64,000 nt of DNA from positions 124,001 to 188,000 of the forward strand of contig NZ_CANLTC010000002.1 in NCBI RefSeq assembly GCF_947493865.1, written 5' to 3'. The notes beneath the pieces are model-generated. The model worked only from the letters and a program-made list of their open reading frames with translations. It was not told where the DNA came from and made no database searches. Each line of letters begins with the position of its first letter. Within the stretch, counting starts at the first letter, position 1. A program made the translations under genes and the position numbers. This document shows, piece after piece, positions 36,435 to 46,344 of the stretch. The stretch is from an uncultured Halomonas sp. (GTDB lineage: Bacteria; Pseudomonadota; Gammaproteobacteria; Pseudomonadales; Halomonadaceae).

Positions 36435-37286
36435 TTATTCCTTATCGTCTTTACTATCGAGGGCTTCGTCTTGAGCCGCGCTATCGGCAGGTTCTCCTCC
36501 TGGATATTCAGGACGTTCGTGCAGGTAGGCCTGGGACACGTCGATCAACGCAATATCCAGCATGAAGCGCCGTCCGAGCAGTACGGGATAGTCCAGATGG
36601 CTGCGATCATTGAGGGTGAAATCGACATTTTGCTTGATCGGCCCGAGGCGCATCAGCAAGGTGATGACTGGCCGGCTCTCTTCTCCGGAGGCTTGAACGA
36701 TACGCACGCGCCGGGTGATTTCCGCCTCGATCGGCTTGTCACGAACGTCTTCGATGACGGTGTCGTCTTCATCAAGCGCCAGCGTGAAGCGAACCCAGTT
36801 TTCTCCTTCCCGCTCGAACTCGGTGATATCTTTCGCGGAAATGGAAGCCGTATTGGCACCCGAATCGATTCGTGCCTTCAGATAGGTGCCGATGGTCGGA
36901 AAGCCGACCCATTCGGTGCGCCCTAATAAGGTCTTGTTTTCCAGCGCCTCTATATCACTAGTGGGGCAGTCTGCGGGCGGGGCGCTCGCCTCATCACCAA
37001 AATTCTTGATTTCGGCCCGTAGCGATCCCAGCGTGCCTCTCATGGCGTTGATGCTTTCTCCAACCTCGTCGAGGCGCGCTGTGTGCGAAGCGAGGCGATC
37101 AGCATCACCCTCGCAGCGCTGGGCCAGACTGCTTTCCAAAGCATTCAAGCGCGAATCGAGTTGAGGCGTGGTGACTAGAGCATCGAATCGACTCTCGTCC
37201 TGTGCTTGAGGTTGGAGCGCGCAACCGCCCAGGAGCAGCGTCCCGGCAGTGAGTGCCAGCATCATGTTTCGTATCGGCATGATCAT
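36435..37286 (-). CDS. Retropepsin-like (RimB/ATP-dependent zinc protease family) lipoprotein
   Basis: A 283-residue protein with a probable lipoprotein signal (MLALTAGTLLLGGC, Cys near residue 22), a helical or coiled-coil stretch (residues 35-95), then a single-lobe aspartic protease domain: RIDSGANTASISAKDI carries the D-S-G active-site triad and YPVLLGRRFMLDIALIDVSQ the flap/core strand. The family name ATP-dependent zinc protease is historic; the fold is that of retropepsins. It opens the three-gene operon, and a 24-bp palindrome lies 27 bp upstream. The mature protein would be anchored facing the periplasm. Confidence 0.87.
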   Translation of the reverse strand: MIMPIRNMMLALTAGTLLLGGCALQPQAQDESRFDALVTTPQLDSRLNALESSLAQRCEGDADRLASHTARLDEVGESINAMRGTLGSLRAEIKNFGDEASAPPADCPTSDIEALENKTLLGRTEWVGFPTIGTYLKARIDSGANTASISAKDITEFEREGENWVRFTLALDEDDTVIEDVRDKPIEAEITRRVRIVQASGEESRPVITLLMRLGPIKQNVDFTLNDRSHLDYPVLLGRRFMLDIALIDVSQAYLHERPEYPGGEPADSAAQDEALDSKDDKE

Positions 37287-37312
37287 TGAAATCCTCGAAA
37301 ACCTTCATTACA

Positions 37313-37336
37313 CGCGTTTGTCTGCAGACAAGCGCG
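37313..37336. promoter_or_regulatory. 24-bp near-perfect palindrome upstream of the protease/transglutaminase/ligase operon
   Basis: Left half CGCGTTTGTCTG and right half CAGACAAGCGCG are complementary at 11 of 12 positions with no spacer. It sits 27 bp upstream of the first start codon of the operon, a fitting place for a dimeric regulator. The regulator is unknown. Confidence 0.45.
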
Positions 37337-37416
37337 TCTGGCAAATGGACCCGATGATAAGGAGTCCCTGTGGAAACGTCCATGCATCCATTCATGATGA
37401 AGCAACGTAGCCATGC

Positions 37417-38676
37417 CTAGACAGATCGGCGTTCTGGCCTTAACAGCTTACCTTGCACCCATTTTCGGACACCCAGCACGAAAGTCTCCTGGAACATCAT
37501 GCAAAACAGTACGGTAAATAGTAAAAAGACCGGATATAGCCATATGGACGTGTCTCCGGCTGCATCCATGCACTGGCGAAGGCTGGACAGGCAAAGGCTT
37601 GGCTCGCCGCTGAGCACCCGCTCAACACGTGTGAAGATGACAAACAAAGGCACATGAAGTGCAAACATGGGCAGTGACGCGCCTCCCAGACGGTGAGCCA
37701 GACGGCGCATGCCGGTTCTGGAGGAGGGTGACCAATGGGCAACAACAAGGATCAGCATGAGTTGCGCAGGCAGCAATAGCCCATTATGCAGCAGGTAGTA
37801 CCAAAAAGAGCCGTGATGACGCAGCAGCCAAACGGCAACGACGATACAGGCGGCCACGAACAGGAGTGCCAATGACTGCGCAGCACGCCCCATCGTGAGC
37901 CCCAGTGCTCTGCGCTTCGTATAGAATGAACAAAGCAGGATGCCGGCCAGGAACTCAGGCAATCTTATCAAGGGGTTTCGGTGCAGAATGCCTGTTTCTG
38001 GCATGCCGAAATCCGTATAGGCGATCACGATGATAGGTGGAATCAGATAGATCACATTGACGAGCACCATGGCCCTGAAAGGAGATTTGATACGAAAAAG
38101 CCGTGGTGCCATCCAGGGGAAGGTCAGATAGAAAAAGAACAGTGCCGAGATGGACCAAGTGACAGGATTGAAGGTTAGATAAAGCGGGTTCCAGGCATGC
38201 ATCAGCGTCAAGTTGAGAAGGGCGCTCAACGCCAGTTCGGCATTGCTCATGTAGTGCGTTATGCTTTCCAGGCTGGAGCCATTATTGGTGTCATAAAGCA
38301 CAAAGCGTATCGAGGCATTCGCGTCGGCTTCCGTAATGACCAGATAGCCAATCAGCGTCGAAACCGCCATGGCCAGCAAGACCGCGCCGATATGAATCGG
38401 ATAAAGATTGGAGAAACGCTTGATCCAGAAGCTCCTGGCAGGTTCACGCATGCGCTGACGGTCGTCTAGGTAGACGTGGGCTAGAAGAAATCCTGAGAGA
38501 ACGAAGAAGGTACTGGTCGAAAAGAAGCCGATATCCGTAATGTACCCAGACCATCCGCTGATCGATTTGTAGGTATGCAGCGTATGGAATATGACGATAT
38601 AAAGCCCAAGCCAGAATCTCAACCACTCCAGCCCTATGAACCGTTCCTTTTTGCTTGCTAGTGCTTGTTTTTCCAT
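37417..38676 (-). CDS. Acyltransferase family 3 membrane protein (OpgC-like)
   Basis: A 419-residue protein with about ten hydrophobic helices. The opening FIGLEWLRFWLGLYIVIFH and STFFVLSGFLLAHVYLDDRQ are the conserved first helices of acyltransferase family 3, with the catalytic-type His in VIFHTLH. Such enzymes move acyl groups onto periplasmic or surface carbohydrates; OpgC succinylates osmoregulated periplasmic glucans. Its place downstream of opgG suggests an OpgC-like role, but a terminator-like hairpin separates them, so separate transcription is possible. ATG 38676 follows a TTG; neither has a good ribosome site. Confidence 0.8.
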   Translation of the reverse strand: MEKQALASKKERFIGLEWLRFWLGLYIVIFHTLHTYKSISGWSGYITDIGFFSTSTFFVLSGFLLAHVYLDDRQRMREPARSFWIKRFSNLYPIHIGAVLLAMAVSTLIGYLVITEADANASIRFVLYDTNNGSSLESITHYMSNAELALSALLNLTLMHAWNPLYLTFNPVTWSISALFFFYLTFPWMAPRLFRIKSPFRAMVLVNVIYLIPPIIVIAYTDFGMPETGILHRNPLIRLPEFLAGILLCSFYTKRRALGLTMGRAAQSLALLFVAACIVVAVWLLRHHGSFWYYLLHNGLLLPAQLMLILVVAHWSPSSRTGMRRLAHRLGGASLPMFALHVPLFVIFTRVERVLSGEPSLCLSSLRQCMDAAGDTSIWLYPVFLLFTVLFCMMFQETFVLGVRKWVQGKLLRPERRSV

Positions 38677-38739
38677 CAATAGGGGAGCCTTGGGATACGT
38701 CGATTCAGTTTTTTATATAGACAAAGCCAATTGAAAGAA

Positions 38740-38777
38740 CACACCGGCTGTTCAGGAGCGATACGGCAGCCGGCGTG
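38740..38777 (-). terminator. Terminator-like hairpin after opgG
   Basis: An 11-bp stem with one mismatch (CACACCGGCTG / CAGCCGGCGTG on the plus strand) and a 16-base loop, 30 bp after the opgG stop. On the minus strand it is followed by TTCTTTC. It would weaken read-through into the acyltransferase gene. Confidence 0.55.
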
Positions 38778-38806
38778 CATTGGTTTATACGCGTTGATAT
38801 ATTTTT

Positions 38807-40417
38807 TTAATTGGCAACGGGCATGCGATAGAACCAGGTCTCTGAAAGAGGGCGATCACCATCTTGCAAGTGTGCGCGTATCTCCAGTGGCCGAGCATCA
38901 TCATTGCGCTTGACCCGCAGAATGGCACGCCAGCCGCCTTCCGCGGTGTTTCGAATGACCTGGCTTTCAACCAGCTCACCGTTGTCACCCACATCGATCT
39001 GAACGCCAGGCTGAGTGTTCGGCGACAGCGAGTCTAGTGCCGGACCCTTGAAATCGACGATGAAAGCGATCGACCCATCGGGTTCACGGATCAGATCGTT
39101 CTGACGCACCTCGCCGCGAGAGCGCATGGTGCTGTCGACCCATGACAAGGACGGCTCATGGTAGTGGCTTTCGTTTTTGGTCCAGTACATGCGGTAGTTG
39201 AAATCAGCAGCCTCACCGACTTCGGGCATTTCATCTGGCTTCCATAAGGCCACCATGTTGTCGTTGGTCTCATTTTCGGTCGGGATCTCGATCAGCTCCA
39301 GAGAACCTGGTCCCCAATCGTTTTGCGGCTCTATCCAGGCGCTCGGACGCAGATCGTAACGGTCGATCAAATCCTCGTAGTCATGGAAGTCGTGACTGCG
39401 TTGTAGCAGGCCATAGCCTTTCAGCGTTTCGATATGCTGTTCACTGACTTCTACCTCTTCTGGATTGACTAGCGGGCGCCATATCCAGCCAGCGTTTTCA
39501 CCGTGCACCAGCAACCCGTTGGAGTCGTGTATGGCCGGGCGGTAATTCAAGGTTGGCGAAGGTTGACTTGGGCCAAAGAGGAACATGCTGGTCAATGGCG
39601 CAATGCCCAGTTTCTGAACGGGTTTGCGCAAGAAAATACGCGATTTCACATCGAGTTCTGAATCTTCCCCAGGCTGCAGGATAAAGCGGTAAGCACCAGT
39701 CGCACTGGGAGAATCAAGCAGCGCGAATATGGTCAAGGAATCACTATCTGGGGCGGGTTTCTCGATCCAGAATTCGCGAAAATCGGGAAACTCCTCACCA
39801 GAAGGCGCATCCGTCTTGGAGGGTGTTTCCGTATCGATTGCCAGCCCGCGGCCGGACAGCCCATAAATCTGGTTGCGACCAATCACGCGGAAATAACTGG
39901 CGCCTTGAAAGACCATGATCTCATCGTCGATGGTGTCGGGATTATTGATGGGATAATGAATTTTGAGCCCCGCAAAGCCTAGATCCTGAAGATCTTCTTC
40001 AGAAAGCTCCACGTCGCCGTAATGAAAGTTTTCAGCCTCGAAAGGTATTTCACGAACGCCGCTATCATCGATCACGTTCATTTTCACGGCGCTGACATAA
40101 TGCATCCCTTCATGAAAAAAACTTAAATTGAAGGGGAGTTGTTCATCACGCCAGAGAGCACGGTCCATTTGATACTGAATCTGAGCATATTGCTCGTATT
40201 CCAGGTCCCGCAGCTTCGGAGTCGTGTTGGTCTCTGGTGGTTGATAATCCTGCTCGCCGAGTTGTTTCGCCTTGTTCGCCACGTCTTCAAAATCGAAGGC
40301 CAAGGCCGCTGGTGCCGTGAGTGTCATCCACAATCCGGCCATCATGGCCAAAGGGTAAGGGCAAGCAACGTGTTTTCTACCAAGGATGGTAACGCGCTGC
40401 AGTATCGAATCGCTCAC
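38807..40417 (-). CDS. opgG: Periplasmic glucan biosynthesis protein OpgG/MdoG
   Basis: A 536-residue periplasmic protein needed for the backbone structure of osmoregulated periplasmic glucans. A GTG start at 40417 has AAGGAG six bases upstream; the long signal peptide ends APAALA-FDF. Mature segments match the family: FEDVANKAKQLGEQDYQPPE, LWRDEQLPFNLSFFHEGMHY, YFRVIGRNQIYGLSGRGLAI, EFPDFREFWIEKPAP, and DLRPSAWIEPQNDWGPGSLE toward the end. The glucosyltransferase gene opgH, normally adjacent, is not in this window. Glucan output is osmotically controlled in known systems, fitting the halophile setting. Confidence 0.93.
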   Translation of the reverse strand: MSDSILQRVTILGRKHVACPYPLAMMAGLWMTLTAPAALAFDFEDVANKAKQLGEQDYQPPETNTTPKLRDLEYEQYAQIQYQMDRALWRDEQLPFNLSFFHEGMHYVSAVKMNVIDDSGVREIPFEAENFHYGDVELSEEDLQDLGFAGLKIHYPINNPDTIDDEIMVFQGASYFRVIGRNQIYGLSGRGLAIDTETPSKTDAPSGEEFPDFREFWIEKPAPDSDSLTIFALLDSPSATGAYRFILQPGEDSELDVKSRIFLRKPVQKLGIAPLTSMFLFGPSQPSPTLNYRPAIHDSNGLLVHGENAGWIWRPLVNPEEVEVSEQHIETLKGYGLLQRSHDFHDYEDLIDRYDLRPSAWIEPQNDWGPGSLELIEIPTENETNDNMVALWKPDEMPEVGEAADFNYRMYWTKNESHYHEPSLSWVDSTMRSRGEVRQNDLIREPDGSIAFIVDFKGPALDSLSPNTQPGVQIDVGDNGELVESQVIRNTAEGGWRAILRVKRNDDARPLEIRAHLQDGDRPLSETWFYRMPVAN

Positions 40418-40712
40418 ATATCACTCCTTCGTTGAATTCTTGAAGATCGCTATCCAAGCAGGCGCTAGGAAGAGTACATTTTAATAGACGTCATCTGAAG
40501 CGCTGATCGCCATCTTGGTAGAGGGATAAGCAGAAAGAAAGAACAACGTTGGAGGTTTGTCATTCTTTAAACATTGTCTGTCTGAGTATGATGGCTGTAG
40601 TGGGGAGCTAGATTTATTCGGCAAACTTTATCAGGTAAATACTAAATTTAACATAATATACATTATGCGAAGTTATTGGTGCCTGATCCGCTGCCTGAAC
40701 CTGTAGCAACCT
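40418..40712. other. AT-rich upstream region of opgG
   Basis: No coding frame I trust. It holds a 16-bp inverted repeat CATAAT-atac-ATTATG (40652-40667) in a run of A/T, which could be a regulator site or part of the opgG promoter. Otherwise I see nothing. Confidence 0.4.
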
Positions 40713-40749
40713 ATAAAGGCCCTGACGATAACGCTATCAGGGCCTTTAT
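40713..40749 (-). terminator. Terminator of the ectABC operon
   Basis: A 13-bp perfect stem (ATAAAGGCCCTGA / TCAGGGCCTTTAT) 31 bp after the ectC stop. The right-hand arm in the minus direction ends in TTTAT, a short U-tract. Confidence 0.8.
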
Positions 40750-40779
40750 GGTTACTGCGCTTGTCAGCGTGATGGTTTT

Positions 40780-41205
40780 TTAGAGCGGCTTATTGTCATC
40801 TGCCTCGTCTGCATTTTCGTCCGCCGGCGCGTAGGAGCCATCTTCCCGGTGGTTCTCGTTGCCAGTCAGCCCCGGTGTGAACACGCAGGCCAGATGCATG
40901 GTCTTGCTGGCTCTCAACAAATGATCGTCATGCTGATCGAGAATGTAGATATCGCCCGGCTTGATCGGCCAGATCTTGCCATCGGCCAAGGTCTCTACTT
41001 CGCCTTCGCCTTCGATGCAATATACCGCTTCGAAATGATGCTTGTAGTGTATGTGGGTTTCAGTGCCTTCGTAGATCCGCGTGATATGGAACGAACACTT
41101 GCCGCCATCCTGGGCCAACAACAAACGCGTACTGTCCCAGTTACCATTGGCTGCAGTAACGAGGCGTTCGGTCTTGCGGGCTTCTTCGAGGTTGCGAACG
41201 ATCAT
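40780..41205 (-). CDS. ectC: L-ectoine synthase
   Basis: A 141-residue cupin enzyme that closes N-gamma-acetyl-diaminobutyrate to ectoine. It reads [16 protein letters not shown] at the start, then [20 protein letters not shown] and the metal/substrate motif [39 protein letters not shown], ending HREDGSYAP and an acidic tail. The match to what I recall of H. elongata EctC is close; the extra acidic C-terminus ([11 protein letters not shown]) is a small difference. An AAGGGA site precedes ATG. It is the last gene of ectABC, 92 bp after ectB. Confidence 0.97.
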   Translation of the reverse strand: MIVRNLEEARKTERLVTAANGNWDSTRLLLAQDGGKCSFHITRIYEGTETHIHYKHHFEAVYCIEGEGEVETLADGKIWPIKPGDIYILDQHDDHLLRASKTMHLACVFTPGLTGNENHREDGSYAPADENADEADDNKPL

Positions 41206-41253
41206 GAGCGATATCCCTTTCTTATGAGTGTCTTATAAATATCTTGCTGAGGT

Positions 41254-41277
41254 ATGCGGACGCCAATGCGCCCGCAT
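41254..41277 (-). other. Stem-loop between ectB and ectC
   Basis: A 10-bp stem with one mismatch (ATGCGGACGC / GCGCCCGCAT) and CAAT loop, no T-run. It may stabilise or process the message between ectB and ectC, tuning synthase level. Confidence 0.45.
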
Positions 41278-41297
41278 GGTCGTGTCAGTCAGCAACT

Positions 41298-43185
<1,888 letters not shown>

Positions 43186-43216
43186 GTCCAGGGTCGCCAT
43201 TGCGAATGTCGGCATG

Positions 43217-43245
43217 ATTATAGCAGGCGCTTGAGTATCAATCAA
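43217..43245 (-). promoter_or_regulatory. Sigma-70-type promoter of ectABC
   Basis: On the minus strand: -35 TTGATT (43245-43240), 17-bp spacer, -10 TATAAT (43222-43217). The predicted transcript begins near 43210, leaving a leader of about 25 bases to the ATG at 43185. Osmotically induced ect promoters are known in Halomonas; nothing in the boxes alone shows osmotic control. Confidence 0.75.
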
Positions 43246-43370
43246 AATACATGGTTATTGGTAGTCAGTGTATTCATAAAATATATTTATGTAAGATTTT
43301 GTTGTTACAGATGCCTTCGTATATCTCAATCAGCACATTCAGTGTAGATCAGCGCCACCAGGAATCAAAA

Positions 43371-43392
43371 AGGCCGCCTGTAATGGCGGCCT
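43371..43392 (-). terminator. Terminator of gor
   Basis: An 8-bp perfect GC-rich stem (AGGCCGCC / GGCGGCCT) with a 6-base loop, followed on the minus strand by TTTTTGATT, 27 bp after the gor stop. Confidence 0.88.
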
Positions 43393-43418
43393 GAAAGCGG
43401 TTACGAAGATGCCGTGCA

Positions 43419-44783
43419 TCAACAGCGTGTCGGCGTTCTCATGGTCACGAACTCCTCTGCCCCGGTGGGATGAATTCCCACCGTGGCATCGAAGTCCGCC
43501 TTGGTCAGCTTCGCGCGCACGGCGATGGCAATTCCCTGGATCAGTTCCCCGGCATCTTCCCCCACCATATGGGCACCGACCACCCGGTCACTGGCATCAT
43601 CGACGATCAGCTTCATGAGGCAGCGCTCGTCACTACCGGAAAGCGTATGTTTCATGGGGCGGAAGTCCGCCGTATAGACTCGTATCGCATCGAATTCGGC
43701 TCGGGCTGCCTCCTCGGAAATCCCGACGGTCCCTATGTTGGGATGACAGAACACGGCAGTGGCGATGTTGTTGTAATCCAGTGCGGGCAACTGCTCGTCA
43801 GCGAAATGGATGCGCGTCATGTGCATCGCTTCGGCTAGCGCCACCGGCGTGAGCTCCGGGGCGCCGGTAACATCGCCCAGGGCCAGGATGGAAGGTATGG
43901 AGGTCTCGAAGCGGTCATTGACCTTTAGCGTGCCGTCGGGGTCCAGTTCGATATCAAGTTTGTCCAGACCGAGCCCTTGAAGGTGCGGGCGCCGACCCGT
44001 CGCAGCCAGGAGCGCGTCGACCTCGAGGGTTTCACCGTTGGTCAGAGTGACTTTCAAGGAATCATCGCGCTGCTTTTCGACGGATTCGATATTGGTCTCG
44101 AAATGCAGGTTGACGCCCTTCTTCTCCATTTCGTTCCGGGTGAACTCCCGGACCTCATGGTCGAAACCGCGCAGGAACAGCTCACCACGATAGACCAGAT
44201 GCGAATCGCTGCCCAATCCATTGAAGATGCTGGCGAATTCAACCGCAATATAACCGCCGCCCAATACCAGAAAACGCTTGGGAAAGGTCTCGAGATCGAA
44301 TATGTCGTTGGAGCTCAGTGCATGCTCGTTACCCGGGAAATCCGGAATCCAGGGCCAGCCACCCACTGCCACCAGAATTTTCGCTGCGCTGATGGTTTCA
44401 CCGGCCACTTCCACACAATGCGCATCGAGAACCCGCGCCCGACCATTGATCAAGCGAACATTGGCGCCTTCGAGTAAGCGCCCGTAGATACCATTGAGGC
44501 GCTTGATCTCCTCGATCTTGTTGTCGCGAAGTGTTGCCCAGTCGAACTCTGCCGGTTGAGGCAGTTGCCAGCCAAAGCCGGCACTTTCAGTGAAGGCTTC
44601 ATGAAAATGCGCTGCATAAGAATAAAGTTTTTTGGGAACACAGCCGACGTTGACGCAGGTACCGCCCAGATAACGATCTTCGGCAATGGCGACGCGAGCA
44701 CCGGTGGCAGCTGCCGTGCGTGCGGCACGCACGCCGCCGGAACCGGCCCCGATGACGAACAAGTCATAATCGTAATCAGTCAC
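43419..44783 (-). CDS. gor: Glutathione-disulfide reductase
   Basis: A 454-residue FAD flavoenzyme reducing glutathione disulfide with NADPH. FAD loop VIGAGSGGVRAARTAA, redox disulfide GGTCVNVGCVPKK, NADPH domain VLGGGYIAVEFASIFNGLG, FAD contact ILALGDVTGAPELTPVA, and the C-terminal catalytic GIHPTGAEEFVTMR. The start is taken as GTG 44783 with GGAG ten bases upstream, because 15 further in-frame residues resemble no family member. It follows the carbonic anhydrase gene in divergent orientation and has its own terminator. Confidence 0.95.
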   Translation of the reverse strand: MTDYDYDLFVIGAGSGGVRAARTAAATGARVAIAEDRYLGGTCVNVGCVPKKLYSYAAHFHEAFTESAGFGWQLPQPAEFDWATLRDNKIEEIKRLNGIYGRLLEGANVRLINGRARVLDAHCVEVAGETISAAKILVAVGGWPWIPDFPGNEHALSSNDIFDLETFPKRFLVLGGGYIAVEFASIFNGLGSDSHLVYRGELFLRGFDHEVREFTRNEMEKKGVNLHFETNIESVEKQRDDSLKVTLTNGETLEVDALLAATGRRPHLQGLGLDKLDIELDPDGTLKVNDRFETSIPSILALGDVTGAPELTPVALAEAMHMTRIHFADEQLPALDYNNIATAVFCHPNIGTVGISEEAARAEFDAIRVYTADFRPMKHTLSGSDERCLMKLIVDDASDRVVGAHMVGEDAGELIQGIAIAVRAKLTKADFDATVGIHPTGAEEFVTMRTPTRC

Positions 44784-44916
44784 GTTGATTGTTCTCCAGT
44801 CTTGAGTTGTAGCGATGATAACAGCCAAGTGCGTCGCTCGGGAGTAATGCCATCGATTGACCCAGCCTATGACGAAGAGTAAAAGTTCAGATCAGACACT
44901 CCTGAGGAAGAGAATA

Positions 44917-45570
44917 GTGAGCGATATCGCGAGACTGCTCGAGCAGAATCGAACCTGGTCAAAGTCCATGCGTGAAGATGATCCCGAGTTCTTTTCTCGC
45001 TTGTCCCAGCAGCAGAACCCTGACTATCTATGGATCGGCTGCTCCGACAGCCGCGTACCGGCCAACCAGATCGTCGATCTACCGCCGGGTGAGGTCTTTG
45101 TTCATCGTAACGTGGCCAATATCCTGTATCACAATGACATGAATGCGCTATCCGTCGTGCAGTTCGCTGTCGATGTGCTTAAGGTCAAGCACATCATGAT
45201 CGTGGGGCATTATGGCTGTGGGGGAATCAAGGCCGCTATCACCGGTGGCGAGAACGGCATGGTCGATTTCTGGTTACATTCGGTGCGCGAGCTGTATAGC
45301 CGCCATCGTAGCGAGCTTGGAGAGTTACCGCTCAAGCAGCAGGTCGACCGCATGTGTGAACTCAATGTCGAAAGTCAGGTGAATACCCTGGCCCATACCA
45401 AGATCGTTCAGCGTGCCTGGCTTCGTGGCCAGCCATTATCGTTGCATGGCTGGGTCTATAGTCTGGACGATGGCCTGGTCAACGAGCTCGGCTGCAGGAT
45501 CGATGGCCTCGATCAGGTACCGCAGCTCTATCGCGTCGATCGTTTCGAACCGATGGCGGACAGCGATTAA
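44917..45570 (+). CDS. can: Beta-class carbonic anhydrase
   Basis: A 217-residue zinc enzyme interconverting CO2 and bicarbonate. Zinc ligands are Cys in WIGCSDSRVPANQIV and the His/Cys pair in VGHYGCGGIKAAI, with the catalytic Asp-Arg dyad in CSDSR. The remainder matches E. coli Can (FVHRNVANILYHNDMNALSV, CELNVESQVNTLAHTKIVQ, LHGWVYSLDDGLV). GTG 44917 with GAGGAAGAG upstream gives the family length; an ATG 20 codons earlier is possible. It diverges from gor. Confidence 0.95.
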   Translation: MSDIARLLEQNRTWSKSMREDDPEFFSRLSQQQNPDYLWIGCSDSRVPANQIVDLPPGEVFVHRNVANILYHNDMNALSVVQFAVDVLKVKHIMIVGHYGCGGIKAAITGGENGMVDFWLHSVRELYSRHRSELGELPLKQQVDRMCELNVESQVNTLAHTKIVQRAWLRGQPLSLHGWVYSLDDGLVNELGCRIDGLDQVPQLYRVDRFEPMADSD

Positions 45571-45630
45571 GGTCGGTTCATCGAGAATTCCGCCTAGTAA
45601 GCTACTTGGGGTGACGCTGCAAACGTCAAG

Positions 45631-46269
45631 CTATCCGCTTATCGCGCAGCTCACCCCAGTGCCCTTCAACCCGCAGTAGCCATTGGGATTACGGGCCAGA
45701 TACTGCTGGTGATATTCCTCGGCGTAGTAGAAGTTCTCCAGGGGCTTGATCTCCGTAGTGATGGCACCCTGGCCGGCGTCCTGTAATGCCTGCTGATACC
45801 GCTCGCGACTTTCGAGTGCCAGGCGCTGCTGAGCATCGCTGGTCGTGTAGATCGCTGAACGATACTGGCTCCCCACGTCATTGCCCTGACGCATGCCCTG
45901 CGTTGGGTCATGGGCCTCCCAAAAGGCCTGCAGCAATGAGGCCAGACGAGTCTCGTTGGGATCATAGACCACCCGTACCACCTCGGCATGGCCGGTACGA
46001 CCACTACAGGTTTCCTCATAGCTGGGATTGGGCGTTACACCGCCCGCATAGCCCACTGCTGTGACGTAAACGCCGGGTAGCTTCCAGAACAAACGCTCCG
46101 CACCCCAGAAACAGCCCAACCCCAACACGATATCTTCATACCCGTCAGGGAAAGGCGGCAACAATGAACGCTCATTGACCAGGTGCTTGCCGGAAATGGC
46201 CATTGGCGTCTCACGCCCCGGCAAGGCCTCCTCGGCAGAGGGTAGCTGCTGTTTGTTACGCGTCAACAT
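45631..46269 (-). CDS. msrA: Peptide methionine-S-sulfoxide reductase A
   Basis: A 212-residue enzyme repairing methionine S-sulfoxide. The catalytic motif is [20 protein letters not shown], followed by [53 protein letters not shown] and the C-terminal [11 protein letters not shown] with resolving cysteines. Length and the long N-terminus (about 45 residues before the motif) match E. coli MsrA. ATG 46269 has AAGGAG nine bases upstream. It converges with the carbonic anhydrase gene; no clear terminator lies in the 60-bp gap. Confidence 0.96.
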   Translation of the reverse strand: MLTRNKQQLPSAEEALPGRETPMAISGKHLVNERSLLPPFPDGYEDIVLGLGCFWGAERLFWKLPGVYVTAVGYAGGVTPNPSYEETCSGRTGHAEVVRVVYDPNETRLASLLQAFWEAHDPTQGMRQGNDVGSQYRSAIYTTSDAQQRLALESRERYQQALQDAGQGAITTEIKPLENFYYAEEYHQQYLARNPNGYCGLKGTGVSCAISG

Positions 46270-46344
46270 GGCAAACACTCCTTTCAAACGTTCAAGCATT
46301 TTCACTAGCAATAACATCATTAGACGAATAATCTGCGGTGACGT

